From: JAHHUA01 sp036635475
Lineage (GTDB): Bacteria > Bacillota > Clostridia > Oscillospirales > Ruminococcaceae
Length of the DNA stretch: 31,805 bases
Reading direction: 5' to 3'
Assembly: GCA_036635475.1 (NCBI GenBank)
Contig: JAVWQH010000024.1
Span: 1 to 31,805, forward strand
A program made the position numbers and the translations under genes. Of this stretch, positions 24,745-31,805 are shown piece by piece; the stretch's first letter is position 1, and each line of letters opens with the position of its first letter. The notes under the pieces are model-generated. The model had not been told where the DNA came from. It was given only the letters and a program-made list of their open reading frames with translations, and made no database searches.

Positions 24745-25662
24745 TTATAGTGCTGTTTCAGCCAATGTAATAATTTTTTCCAGTCTATGATTTACTGCTG
24801 AACGTGATAATTTTTGAGAATGATTCTCTCCAAGTTCCCTCAGTGACATATCAGGATTTTCAACCCTCAATAATGCCAGTTCTTTTAAATCTGATGGCAA
24901 ACTATCCAAACCGATTGATGTTCTGATATGTTCAATTGCCATCGTTTGTTTTGTTGCAGCTTTAACAGTTTTATCTATATTTGCGGTTTCACAATTTGTT
25001 TGTCTATTAACCTTATTTCTAAATTCTTTATATATTTTTATATCCATCAGTTCATATGCAGTTTTTGTTGCCCCAATCATTGCCAAAACATTTTCAATTT
25101 GTTCGCTTTCTTTCATATAAACAACATATTGACCTCTACGTTGCATAATGCCATGCTTAACTCTTAGCATAAAAAGCAAATCTGATAGGCTTGTACATAA
25201 TTCCTGATTATTTATAACAAATTCAAGATGATAGCCTTTGAGCGGGTCAGAAACATTTCCACAGGCAAGATAAACTCCACTTAAAAATGCTTCTAAATCC
25301 AATTCATTCTTTAACAAATCAAAATTTATAATATGAGCATCATCATTTTTAAATGTATTTAATATGGTTAACTTATCATTACTGTCATCTACATAGGCGG
25401 TGTATGTTATAGTAGAACCGCTATTTCTTGTTTCAGTTAATGTAATAGTTCCCGATATTGGCGACAAATCATATATCAAATCACAATATAACCTTGCAAC
25501 GCCCTTATTTTCAGTTATTATTGATATATCATTTTTGTTAAAATGCTTGCTAAACATAATTAACCCATATCCCTGAGCAAGTTTATTCTTAGCTCTGTAT
25601 TGTTTATTATAAAAAACTTCATTTTTAACTTTCATCGCAAAGCTTAAATCTTTTTGTAACAA
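24745..25662 (-). CDS. whiA: DNA-binding protein WhiA
   Basis: WhiA is a conserved Gram-positive DNA-binding protein, a sporulation regulator in Streptomyces and linked to cell division and chromosome segregation in Bacillus. The 305 residues contain an N-terminal homing-endonuclease-like (LAGLIDADG-related) region (start LSFAMKVKNEVF, AFLSGVYLACGNVSDP near 130) and a C-terminal helix-turn-helix (LPSDLKELALLR, SLRELGENHSQKLSRSAVNHRL). The start is TTG, supported by GGGGAG six bases upstream. It is flanked by rapZ and dnaE, which is the standard rapZ-whiA order (the small crh or yvcL-like neighbours of Bacillus are not seen). Confidence 0.96.
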   Translation of the reverse strand: MLQKDLSFAMKVKNEVFYNKQYRAKNKLAQGYGLIMFSKHFNKNDISIITENKGVARLYCDLIYDLSPISGTITLTETRNSGSTITYTAYVDDSNDKLTILNTFKNDDAHIINFDLLKNELDLEAFLSGVYLACGNVSDPLKGYHLEFVINNQELCTSLSDLLFMLRVKHGIMQRRGQYVVYMKESEQIENVLAMIGATKTAYELMDIKIYKEFRNKVNRQTNCETANIDKTVKAATKQTMAIEHIRTSIGLDSLPSDLKELALLRVENPDMSLRELGENHSQKLSRSAVNHRLEKIITLAETAL

Positions 25663-25684
25663 AATGGACTCCCCAAACGTTTAA

Positions 25685-26194
25685 TTATTTTTTAATATCT
25701 CTGTGTGTTATTATGACATTGTATCCTTTTTCTAAAAGGAATTTTCCTATTCTCTCTGTAAAAGCAACTGATCTATGTTTTCCACCTGTACAACCAATGC
25801 CAATAGTTAGCTGACTTTTTCCCTCAGCAATATATAATGGCATCACAAAGCTCAAGAAATCAAAGATTTTATCAAGATATATGGTTGAATGGTTGCTGCT
25901 CATAATGTATTCATCAACTTCTTGGTCAAGTCCCGTTTTACGTTTAAGGTTTTCTTCGTAAAAAGGATTTATTAAGCATCTAACATCATATTGTAAATCA
26001 ACGTCATGAGGAATACCATTTTTAAATCCAAATGACACACAGTTAATTACAATACTGCTGTGATTAGATGTTTTGAAAAAGCCGATAATCTTTTCTTTAA
26101 GTTGGGATACTGATAAACTTGTTGTGTCAATTAAATAGTCCGATTGTGATTTTGCTTCTGACAATAAATTTCGTTCGTACTGAATAGCTAAATC
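25685..26194 (-). CDS. rapZ: RapZ/YvcJ nucleotide-binding protein, C-terminal part (cut by gap)
   Basis: Only the last 169 residues can be read; the frame runs open into the N block. The visible part starts DLAIQYERNLLSEAK and includes the C-terminal RapZ domain signature IGIGCTGGKHRSVAF and the end GYNVIITHRDIKK. RapZ proteins are near 290 residues with an N-terminal P-loop, so about 120 residues, including the Walker motifs, fall in the gap. In Escherichia coli RapZ steers RNase E to GlmZ RNA; in Firmicutes (YvcJ) the role is less clear. The apparent TTG start at 26164 is internal. It is followed by whiA after 22 bases. Confidence 0.92.
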   Translation of the reverse strand, partial: DLAIQYERNLLSEAKSQSDYLIDTTSLSVSQLKEKIIGFFKTSNHSSIVINCVSFGFKNGIPHDVDLQYDVRCLINPFYEENLKRKTGLDQEVDEYIMSSNHSTIYLDKIFDFLSFVMPLYIAEGKSQLTIGIGCTGGKHRSVAFTERIGKFLLEKGYNVIITHRDIKK

Positions 26195-26294
26195 NNNNNN
26201 NNNNNNNNNNNNNNNNNNNNNNNNNNNNNNNNNNNNNNNNNNNNNNNNNNNNNNNNNNNNNNNNNNNNNNNNNNNNNNNNNNNNNNNNNNNNNN
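26195..26294. other. Assembly gap, 100 N
   Basis: Exactly 100 N stand here, the usual placeholder for a gap of unknown size. It hides the 5' part of rapZ and the murB-rapZ junction. murB ends 8 bases beyond it. The missing DNA should be at least about 350 bases if rapZ is intact. Confidence 0.98.
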
Positions 26295-26301
26295 AGTAAA
26301 G

Positions 26302-27207
26302 CTACAATATAATAATCTCTGTTTCCAAAGAGTAGCCCGTCTTTTCTTTTACTATTTTTTTTACGTTGTCAATTAAAAGTGAAACATCATTAGAAGTTGC
26401 ATTACCCTTATTAACAACAAATCCTGCGTGTTTTTCGCTAACACAAGCATCTCCTATGCAATATCCTTTTAAACCACATCTATCAATTAACTCTGACGCA
26501 TATGCTCCTTCAGGACGTTTAAATGTACTTCCTGCGTTAGGATATTCCAAAGGTTGTTTTTCTTTTCTCTTATTTATGAGTTCTGTCATTTTGGACTTAA
26601 TTTCACATTTATCGCCCTTGGTCAGCTTGAAAATTCCAGATGTAATAATACTATTATTTTTGCAAAAAATTGAATTTCTATACGACATTTGCATTTCATC
26701 TAAAGACAATGTTGATACAATGCCATTTTCCGATACAGAAGAAGATGAGAATATAACATCTTTTACTTCGCCGCCGTATGCTCCTGCATTCATTCTGATT
26801 GCACCGCCCACCGTCCCCGGAATTCCAAAAGAAAACTCTAATCCTGTTAAAGATTGTTCAAGGGCAAAGTTGCATAAAGCAGAAAGTGAGGCTCCAGCTT
26901 CAGCATAAATTGTTGTTTCATCAAGCAGTTTTATTGATGATATATTTTTCCCTAAAGCTATAACGCAACCACGTATTCCATCATCACTTACTAAAATATT
27001 TGAGCCATTTCCCATTATTAATGTATCAATAGCATTTTTTTTATTAAATTCAAGAATATCAATTATATCTTTCTCGCTTGAAGGCTCAACTATTATATCG
27101 GCAATACCACCAACTTTAAATGTAGTATGATTTTTCATTATTGCATTTTCTTCATACATATATTTGTTCTCTTTGCAAAAACTAATTAGTGATGAAATAT
27201 TTTGCAT
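26302..27207 (-). CDS. murB: UDP-N-acetylenolpyruvoylglucosamine reductase MurB
   Basis: This FAD enzyme makes UDP-N-acetylmuramic acid for peptidoglycan. The 301 residues hold an FAD-binding domain (NHTTFKVGGIADIIVEP; GNGSNILVSD; GIPGTVGGAIRMNAGAYGGEV by its core GTVGGAIRMNAGAYGG) and a C-terminal substrate domain with the catalytic Ser in NAGSTFKRP and the final Glu in LETEIII. It lacks the extra loop of type I MurB, so it is the type II form usual in Firmicutes. A GTG three codons upstream overlaps the GAGAGG ribosome binding site; the ATG at 27207, eight bases downstream of it, is the better start. It follows hprK by 20 bases in the same operon. Confidence 0.96.
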   Translation of the reverse strand: MQNISSLISFCKENKYMYEENAIMKNHTTFKVGGIADIIVEPSSEKDIIDILEFNKKNAIDTLIMGNGSNILVSDDGIRGCVIALGKNISSIKLLDETTIYAEAGASLSALCNFALEQSLTGLEFSFGIPGTVGGAIRMNAGAYGGEVKDVIFSSSSVSENGIVSTLSLDEMQMSYRNSIFCKNNSIITSGIFKLTKGDKCEIKSKMTELINKRKEKQPLEYPNAGSTFKRPEGAYASELIDRCGLKGYCIGDACVSEKHAGFVVNKGNATSNDVSLLIDNVKKIVKEKTGYSLETEIIIL

Positions 27208-27227
27208 TTTATGCACCTCTCGGTTAA

Positions 27228-28187
27228 TTAATATTGGTCAAAGTTAATATCACCAGTTTGATTATCCGTCATAGACAGATTTTTCAACAGTTCTTCTGCG
27301 GCATTATATCCCATTTTCTTTTGACGATTATTCATTGCTGCAACTTCTATTATTATTGCCAAATTTCTTCCCGGTTTAACAGGAATAGTTAATGATGTTA
27401 CATTAATACCTAATATTTCTTTATATTCATTTTCAATGCCCATTCTGTCATACATTTTATTAGGGTCCCATTGTTCAAGGCATATTATCAAATCAATTTT
27501 TTCTGTAACTTTAACTGAACCCATACCAAAAATACGTCTTGCATTAATAATTCCTATGCCACGTAATTCAAGAAAATGTCTGATGTTTTCAGGAGAAGAA
27601 CCGACTAATGTTTTATTTGAAACTCTTCTTATTTCAACAGCATCATCTGCTATAAGTCGATGTCCCCTTTTAATTAGTTCTATTGCTGTTTCACTCTTTC
27701 CAACGCCGCTTTCGCCCATCAGCAATATTCCTTCACCATAAACTTCAACTAAAACACCATGCTGAGTTGTTCGAGGAGCTAATTCCAAATTCAAAAAAGC
27801 AAACATTGCTGCAACCAATGAAGCAGTATTATCACCTGAAGTAAATAATGGTACTCCAAATTCTTTTGCAGCTAAAACTATTGATGGCGGAATATCAAGG
27901 TTTCTTGCAACAACAACCAAAGGTGGTTTAATCGCAAAAAGCCCATTAACACGTTCTTGAATTAAATCGGTTGGCAACTGTTCCAAATAGCTCATTTCCA
28001 ATGTGCCGAGAATTTGAACTCTTTTGCTGTCAAAAACATTTATATATCCTGCTAACATCAATCCAGGTCTAATTATTTCAGGACTTTCAACAAAAAGCTC
28101 TGAAACATCACATGGGGTATAGATTGTATTTAAGTTAAATTCATCTATTATTTTTTTCATACAGACTTTATATTTGATTTGACTCAT
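27228..28187 (-). CDS. hprK: HPr kinase/phosphorylase
   Basis: HprK phosphorylates and dephosphorylates HPr on Ser46 and so controls carbon catabolite repression. The 319 residues have the N-terminal HprK domain (about 1-130) and the C-terminal kinase domain with Walker A GESGVGKS (158-165), the following HRLIADDAVEI, a central LRGIGIINARRIFG stretch and the conserved PVKPGRNLAIIIEVAAMN near residue 280. The frame is open to a GTG five codons further up, but GAGGG lies eight bases before the ATG at 28187, which I chose. It is the first gene of the operon hprK-murB-rapZ-whiA-dnaE-pfkA and has a sigma-A promoter. Confidence 0.97.
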   Translation of the reverse strand: MSQIKYKVCMKKIIDEFNLNTIYTPCDVSELFVESPEIIRPGLMLAGYINVFDSKRVQILGTLEMSYLEQLPTDLIQERVNGLFAIKPPLVVVARNLDIPPSIVLAAKEFGVPLFTSGDNTASLVAAMFAFLNLELAPRTTQHGVLVEVYGEGILLMGESGVGKSETAIELIKRGHRLIADDAVEIRRVSNKTLVGSSPENIRHFLELRGIGIINARRIFGMGSVKVTEKIDLIICLEQWDPNKMYDRMGIENEYKEILGINVTSLTIPVKPGRNLAIIIEVAAMNNRQKKMGYNAAEELLKNLSMTDNQTGDINFDQY

Positions 28188-28220
28188 TTTAATTACCCTC
28201 ACATTCTAATATTTTATATA

Positions 28221-28249
28221 ATTATACTTCAAATTGAGCAATCTTACAA
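28221..28249 (-). promoter_or_regulatory. Sigma-A promoter of the hprK operon
   Basis: On the minus strand TTGTAA (28249-28244), 17 bases, and TATAAT (28226-28221) stand about 33 bases before the hprK ATG. It diverges from the helicase promoter. Confidence 0.7.
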
Positions 28250-28330
28250 TGGTATTTGACATTTGCAAGTATACATAATTGTCTTCCATAACTTACTAAA
28301 TAGCTAATATGATTTTTTATGCGAAAATTG

Positions 28331-28359
28331 TTGACTTGTCGAAACAAACGTGATATACT
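28331..28359 (+). promoter_or_regulatory. Sigma-A promoter of the DEAD-box helicase gene
   Basis: TTGACT (28331-28336), 17 bases, and TATACT (28354-28359). It leaves a leader of about 120 bases before the ATG at 28486. Confidence 0.8.
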
Positions 28360-28391
28360 ATTAACGATATTGCGAGTATTACATTTATTCT

Positions 28392-28418
28392 CGACGAGGG
28401 TTATATCCTCGTTTTTTT
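28392..28418 (+). terminator. Leader terminator (attenuator) before the helicase gene
   Basis: ACGAGG (28394-28399) pairs with CCTCGT (28407-28412), with extra G-U pairs possible on both ends, followed by seven T (28412-28418). It lies inside the leader, some 27 bases after the expected transcript start and 68 before the ATG, so it should stop part of the transcripts. Confidence 0.7.
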
Positions 28419-28424
28419 ATTTTA

Positions 28425-28488
28425 TGTAGTCCTCGCTACACAAAGATTTTGCCACTTGGCGTGGACAAAAAAGAAACGAGGATATATG
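28425..28488 (+). promoter_or_regulatory. Leader hairpin and ribosome binding site with complementary blocks
   Basis: TGTAG (28425-28429) and CTACA (28436-28440) form a hairpin whose loop is TCCTCG. This loop is the exact complement of CGAGGA (28477-28482), the ribosome binding site of the helicase gene. The attenuator's 3' arm region TATATCCTCGT (28402-28412) is also complementary over 11 bases to ACGAGGATATA (28476-28486), which covers the ribosome binding site and the first base of the ATG. The sites can therefore pair in alternative ways. Confidence 0.5.
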
Positions 28489-30225
28489 AAAGATTTAACA
28501 TTCCAAGAACTTAACCTTACCCCTAATTTGCAACGTGCTATTGATGAGATGGGATTTATTGAGGCAACCAGCATTCAATCACAAGTTATTCCTATTATCA
28601 GAAATGGTGACGATGTAATCGGACGCTCGCAAACAGGAACAGGAAAAACAATCGCTTTTGCAATACCTGCTGTTGAATTAATTTTGAACAGTGAAACTCC
28701 ATCAACTCTTGCACAAGTTTTAGTTTTGTGCCCTACAAGAGAATTAACTCAACAAGCTTGTGTTGAAATCAGAAAGCTTACAAAATATACTCCGGCTATT
28801 AAAATTGCTGAGGTTTATGGCGGAGAATCAATGATAAAACAAATTACTCAGCTTAGAACTGCCAATATAGTTGTTGGTACTCCAGGAAGAATTATGGATC
28901 ATATGCGCCGCAGAACATTGAAATTAAATAATCTGCATATGATAATTCTTGACGAAGCTGACGAAATGCTTAGTATGGGATTCAAAGAAGATATTGAAAC
29001 AATATTGCTTGATGCCCCAGAAAAAATTCAAACTGTGCTTTTCTCTGCTACAATGCCTAAAGACATTATGGATTTAACTCAAAAAATGCAAAATAACCCT
29101 AAATTAGTTGAAATAAATAAAGCTCAAGTAACTTTAGATAATATTCAACAAAACTATTTTGATGTACCAATGGGCAGAAAAACCGATGCATTAGCTTTAG
29201 TTTTGAAATATTACACCCCAATTAGAGCGCTTATTTTCTGTAATACCAAAAGAATGGTTGACGAAGTTGTTGAAAAATTATCTGAGTATAATTTTGATGT
29301 TCAAGGTTTGCATGGAGATATGAAACAAACCCAAAGAACTCAAGTTATGGACGCATTTAAACAAGGAAAAATCACTATTCTTGTTGCAACAGACGTTGCT
29401 GCTCGTGGAATAGACGTTAAAGATATTGATTACGTAGTAAACTATGATATTCCTCAAACTAACGAATATTATGTTCATCGTATCGGTCGTACAGGAAGAG
29501 CTGGTCGTGAGGGCTGTGCTATAACAATTTGTAGCGGACGAAGACAAATAATGGCTTTGAACGATATACTTCGTGAAACAAAATCCTCTGCTAAACAAAT
29601 TGAAATTCCTACTTCAAAAGATATTCAAACTAAACAAATTTCTTCTCAATTTGAACTTATTAAAGCAGCATTAACAAAAGAAGTTAAGCCTCAATATAAT
29701 GAAATGATTGAAAAGCTAGTTGAAGAAGGAAACTCATTACAAGATATAGCTGCATCTGTTTTGCAATTACATCTAGCAAGTAAACTTGAAAAAATTGAAG
29801 CTATCGCAGATGTTAAGTCCGTTAAGGGAAAACCAAATATATTCGGCGGAACAAAATCATCTTATTGCAAACTAGCTTTAAGCATCGGTCGTTCATCAAG
29901 AATTGCACCTAATCATATTGTTGGAGCAATTGCAGAAAAAATGAATATTGCCGGTAGTGTAATAGGAAAAATTGATATTTTTGACCAGTTCACCAATGTT
30001 GAAATACCTGAAGATTTAGTTATGGACTTTTTATCACAAATGAATGGCTGCAAAATTTGTGGTAAACCTGTAAAAGTTGAACTTGTTGAAGAAAAGAAAT
30101 CATTCAGAGCCCAAAATAACAGAAATAGTTACAGAGATAAACCTTATGCAAAAAATGAATCTAACAATCATTCAGATAAAAGATATCAATCTAAAGTTGT
30201 TAAAAAAATCAAAAGAATAGACTAA
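28486..30225 (+). CDS. DEAD-box RNA helicase with DbpA-type RNA-binding domain
   Basis: This cytosolic RNA helicase probably acts in ribosome assembly, RNA decay or cold adaptation. The 579 residues contain all core motifs: Q-motif phenylalanine region (FQELNLTPNL), Walker A SQTGTGKT, PTRELT, TPGR, DEAD (in LDEADEML), SAT, and HRIGRTGRAGR, then a linker and a C-terminal DbpA RNA-binding domain (KLALSIGRSSRIAPNHIVGAI core, about 465-540) and a basic tail. It fits the CshA/DeaD/DbpA group; I give no symbol because the group is not resolved here. The frame is open to a TTG ten codons upstream without a ribosome binding site; the ATG at 28486 follows CGAGGA closely. Its leader holds an attenuator and sites complementary to this ribosome binding site. 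Confidence 0.95.
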   Translation: MKDLTFQELNLTPNLQRAIDEMGFIEATSIQSQVIPIIRNGDDVIGRSQTGTGKTIAFAIPAVELILNSETPSTLAQVLVLCPTRELTQQACVEIRKLTKYTPAIKIAEVYGGESMIKQITQLRTANIVVGTPGRIMDHMRRRTLKLNNLHMIILDEADEMLSMGFKEDIETILLDAPEKIQTVLFSATMPKDIMDLTQKMQNNPKLVEINKAQVTLDNIQQNYFDVPMGRKTDALALVLKYYTPIRALIFCNTKRMVDEVVEKLSEYNFDVQGLHGDMKQTQRTQVMDAFKQGKITILVATDVAARGIDVKDIDYVVNYDIPQTNEYYVHRIGRTGRAGREGCAITICSGRRQIMALNDILRETKSSAKQIEIPTSKDIQTKQISSQFELIKAALTKEVKPQYNEMIEKLVEEGNSLQDIAASVLQLHLASKLEKIEAIADVKSVKGKPNIFGGTKSSYCKLALSIGRSSRIAPNHIVGAIAEKMNIAGSVIGKIDIFDQFTNVEIPEDLVMDFLSQMNGCKICGKPVKVELVEEKKSFRAQNNRNSYRDKPYAKNESNNHSDKRYQSKVVKKIKRID

Positions 30226-30235
30226 AATCTATAAT

Positions 30236-30272
30236 AAAATGCCCTCGATTGAAATAAAATCGAGGGCATTTT
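30236..30272. terminator. Bidirectional terminator
   Basis: Arms AAAATGCCCTCGATT (30236-30250) and its exact complement (30258-30272) pair around a 7-base loop, A-rich before and T-rich after. It serves the helicase gene (+) and the M24 peptidase gene (-), which ends at 30287. Confidence 0.9.
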
Positions 30273-30286
30273 CCATTTATTAATTG

Positions 30287-31372
30287 CTATTTAACAACAA
30301 CCATTTCTTTTGTGGTTGTATATAGTACTTCGTTTCCACCTTTTGTAACTAAAACAAGGTCTTCAATTCTAATACCAAACTCATTAACTCTATAAATTCC
30401 CGGTTCAATGCTGAAAATCATACCTGGTTCAAGATGTCTTGGGTTGCTTTGTTTGATATCTGGAGCTTCGTGAATTGAATATCCAATACCATGTCCAAGT
30501 CTTGTTACAAATGTTTTACCATAACCGGATTCGTCAATTATATCTCTTGCTGTTTTATCAACATCAGGGATAAATGCACCGTCAACAGCTTTTTCATCAC
30601 CTGCAATAGTGCTTCTCTTAACAAATTCATACATCTTTTTATGTTCTTCTGTTGGTTCATCAATGAAAATTGTTCTTGTCATATCCGAACACATACCATT
30701 ATAAATACAACCAAAATCAAGCAACAATGGTTCGTGTTTTTGGATAACTCTGTCGCAGCCATTATAATGAGGCAAAGCAGCATTAGGACCTGACGCAATT
30801 ATTGCAAATCCAAAGTCAGCATTACGTTTTGCAAATTCGCTTTTCATAAAGTTGACAATATCAAGCTCTTTCATACCAGGCTTAACAAATTTAACTACTT
30901 CATCAAATGTTTCATCTGTAATTTTACAAGCAATCTTTATATTTGCTATCTCTTCTTCAGACTTGATTATTCTCATATCTTCAAGCAAAGGTTTGCCATT
31001 GATAAATTTAATATCCATATTCTTCATAATATCAAGAATAATGAATGCTCTTTCAGTTGAGTTTACGCCGATAGTTTTGCCGATTAGTCCATTTTCCTCA
31101 AATGCTTTTTTGGCTGTTTCCATATAACCGTCGCCGTCATACCAACCATATACTTTGATATTGCCAAGAGATTTTATTTCATCATATGTAAGCATATTGC
31201 AAATATAGAAATAATCACCAGTATTTTTAATTACCAATGCCTGAAATCTCTCACAAATATGAGTTGTGTGACCCAAAATAAATTCCATTTCTTCTGATGG
31301 TGCAATTAGCATCGCATCAACTTTTCTCTCATTAAGAATGTTGACAAGCTTGTTTAAATAAATATTATTCAT
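30287..31372 (-). CDS. M24-family Xaa-Pro peptidase
   Basis: This 361-residue cytosolic metallopeptidase has a creatinase-like N-terminal domain (1-135) and an M24 domain. Metal ligands by motif are D219 (LLLDFG), D230 (CSDMTRT), H294 (LGHGIGYSIHEAP), E323 (SIEPGIY) and E337 (GIRIEDL). Size matches bacterial prolidase and short aminopeptidase P proteins (PepQ/YqhT type); which of the two activities it has cannot be read. The ATG at 31372 is preceded by GGGAGGT with eight bases between; an upstream TTG in the same frame overlaps that site. An extended -10 promoter precedes it. It is only distantly like the 598-residue M24 enzyme at 7-1803. Confidence 0.93.
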   Translation of the reverse strand: MNNIYLNKLVNILNERKVDAMLIAPSEEMEFILGHTTHICERFQALVIKNTGDYFYICNMLTYDEIKSLGNIKVYGWYDGDGYMETAKKAFEENGLIGKTIGVNSTERAFIILDIMKNMDIKFINGKPLLEDMRIIKSEEEIANIKIACKITDETFDEVVKFVKPGMKELDIVNFMKSEFAKRNADFGFAIIASGPNAALPHYNGCDRVIQKHEPLLLDFGCIYNGMCSDMTRTIFIDEPTEEHKKMYEFVKRSTIAGDEKAVDGAFIPDVDKTARDIIDESGYGKTFVTRLGHGIGYSIHEAPDIKQSNPRHLEPGMIFSIEPGIYRVNEFGIRIEDLVLVTKGGNEVLYTTTKEMVVVK

Positions 31373-31402
31373 TGTATAACCTCCCAATAATTAATAAATG
31401 TC

Positions 31403-31432
31403 ATTATACCACTTTTTAATAGTTTTTGCCAT
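31403..31432 (-). promoter_or_regulatory. Promoter of the M24 peptidase gene
   Basis: On the minus strand an extended -10 (TGG before TATAAT, 31408-31403) lies 30 bases before the ATG. The -35 (ATGGCA, 18 bases upstream) is poor. Confidence 0.5.
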
Positions 31433-31480
31433 AATATTTTCAATTTATATTAAAAATTGCATATATCTTTTTGCACATAT

Positions 31481-31520
31481 AAATAAGGTGAAAACCCATA
31501 GACGGATTTTCACCTTATTT
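31481..31520 (-). terminator. Terminator of spoIVA
   Basis: Arms 31481-31497 and 31504-31520 pair along 17 bases with one U-G pair on the minus strand. The stem begins two bases after the spoIVA stop. Confidence 0.75.
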
Positions 31521-31522
31521 TA

Positions 31523-31805
31523 TTATAATATTATGCAGATCAGTCCTGAACAGCCCTCATTGATTATTCGTTCAATTGTTTCGCTTAATCTCATTCGAGC
31601 ATCTTGTGGCATACGATAAAGCTTATTGTGAAGCCCTTCATTGACAAGGTCGTGCAAACTCTTTCCGAATATATTGCTATCCCAAATTTTTTCCGGATTA
31701 TCTTCAAATTCTTTCAGCAAGTAATTAACAAGTTCTTCTGACTGTTTTTCACTTCCCACGATTGGAGAAACTTGCGTGGTTATATTGGCTTTCATTAGAT
31801 GTATT
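31523..31805 (-). CDS. spoIVA: Stage IV sporulation protein A, C-terminus (cut by window edge)
   Basis: SpoIVA is an ATPase that polymerises on the forespore surface and forms the base of the spore coat. Only about the last 94 residues are in the window; the frame stays open past the edge (…IHLMKANITTQVSPIVG). The C-terminal region is highly characteristic: VGSEKQSEELVNYLL, KIWDSNIFGKSLHDLVNEGL (by its core FGKSLHDLVNEGL), LYRMPQDARMRL and the terminal GLICIIL, which is the membrane-anchoring and SpoVM-contacting end in Bacillus. The N-terminal ATPase domain lies outside. The apparent ATG at 31795 is internal. A terminator follows. The SipL-like protein at 12132-13658 is the likely partner. 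Confidence 0.95.
   Translation of the reverse strand, partial: IHLMKANITTQVSPIVGSEKQSEELVNYLLKEFEDNPEKIWDSNIFGKSLHDLVNEGLHNKLYRMPQDARMRLSETIERIINEGCSGLICIIL

Noticed and set aside
26366..26908. A 180-codon open frame on the plus strand
   Set aside because: It lies wholly antisense to murB, lacks a ribosome binding site and has no recognisable domain; murB is certain.
1..31805. CRISPR array, IS element, rRNA or tRNA genes
   Set aside because: Reading both strands, I found no regularly spaced repeats, no transposase, and no tRNA-like or rRNA stretches.

Overview
The window reads as low-GC, endospore-forming Firmicute DNA, most likely class Clostridia (a relative of Oscillospiraceae/Ruminococcaceae is my inference). 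The reasons are AT-rich codon use, strong GGAGG-type ribosome binding sites, the gene block hprK-murB-rapZ-whiA-dnaE-pfkA typical of that class, and three sporulation genes: spoIIM, a SipL-type SPOCS/LysM gene and the 3' end of spoIVA. A run of exactly 100 N (26195-26294) shows this is a draft scaffold. I saw no rRNA, tRNA, CRISPR array or insertion sequence.

Layout. 1-6.1 kb: an aminopeptidase P (-), a sodium:alanine-type symporter with a clear sigma-A promoter (+), and a two-gene operon of a GT4 glycosyltransferase and a COG2509-type FAD protein (-). 6.2-9 kb: yebC (-), spoIIM (+), and a tyrosine recombinase (-) overlapping the end of spoIIM. 8.9-10.7 kb: a small accessory islet. On the minus strand it has a Cys-rich protein and a 45-residue ORF leading into the recombinase gene. 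On the plus strand it has an XRE repressor and a membrane-anchored NERD-domain protein. Two palindromic operator-like sites lie in the divergent region. 10.7-16.7 kb: a lipoprotein with three FMN_bind-like repeats (-), the SipL-like gene (+), and a minus-strand operon of membrane-fusion adaptor, MacB/FtsX-type permease and a predicted GME-fold protein, without an ATPase gene. 16.8-20.1 kb: a tiny Cys protein, a Gfo/Idh/MocA dehydrogenase and recQ. 20.2-28.2 kb: the housekeeping operon hprK-murB-(gap)-rapZ-whiA-dnaE-pfkA, driven by a sigma-A promoter. 28.3-31.8 kb: a DEAD-box RNA helicase with a structured leader (+), a second M24 peptidase (-) and the C-terminus of SpoIVA (-).

How the parts fit. 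SpoIVA and the SipL-like protein are known partners in anchoring the spore coat to the forespore membrane, and SpoIIM acts in engulfment. spoIIM and the sipL-like gene are each preceded by a sigma-E-like promoter. The housekeeping operon joins carbon control (HprK), wall precursor synthesis (MurB), replication (DnaE) and glycolysis (PfkA).

The most unusual signals are these. (1) The DEAD-box helicase leader carries a terminator and a second hairpin, and both contain a 6-nt block complementary to the gene's own ribosome binding site. (2) The XRE/NERD/Cys-rich/recombinase islet has paired operators. (3) The three-repeat FMN_bind lipoprotein is unusual. (4) The efflux-type operon lacks its ATPase.
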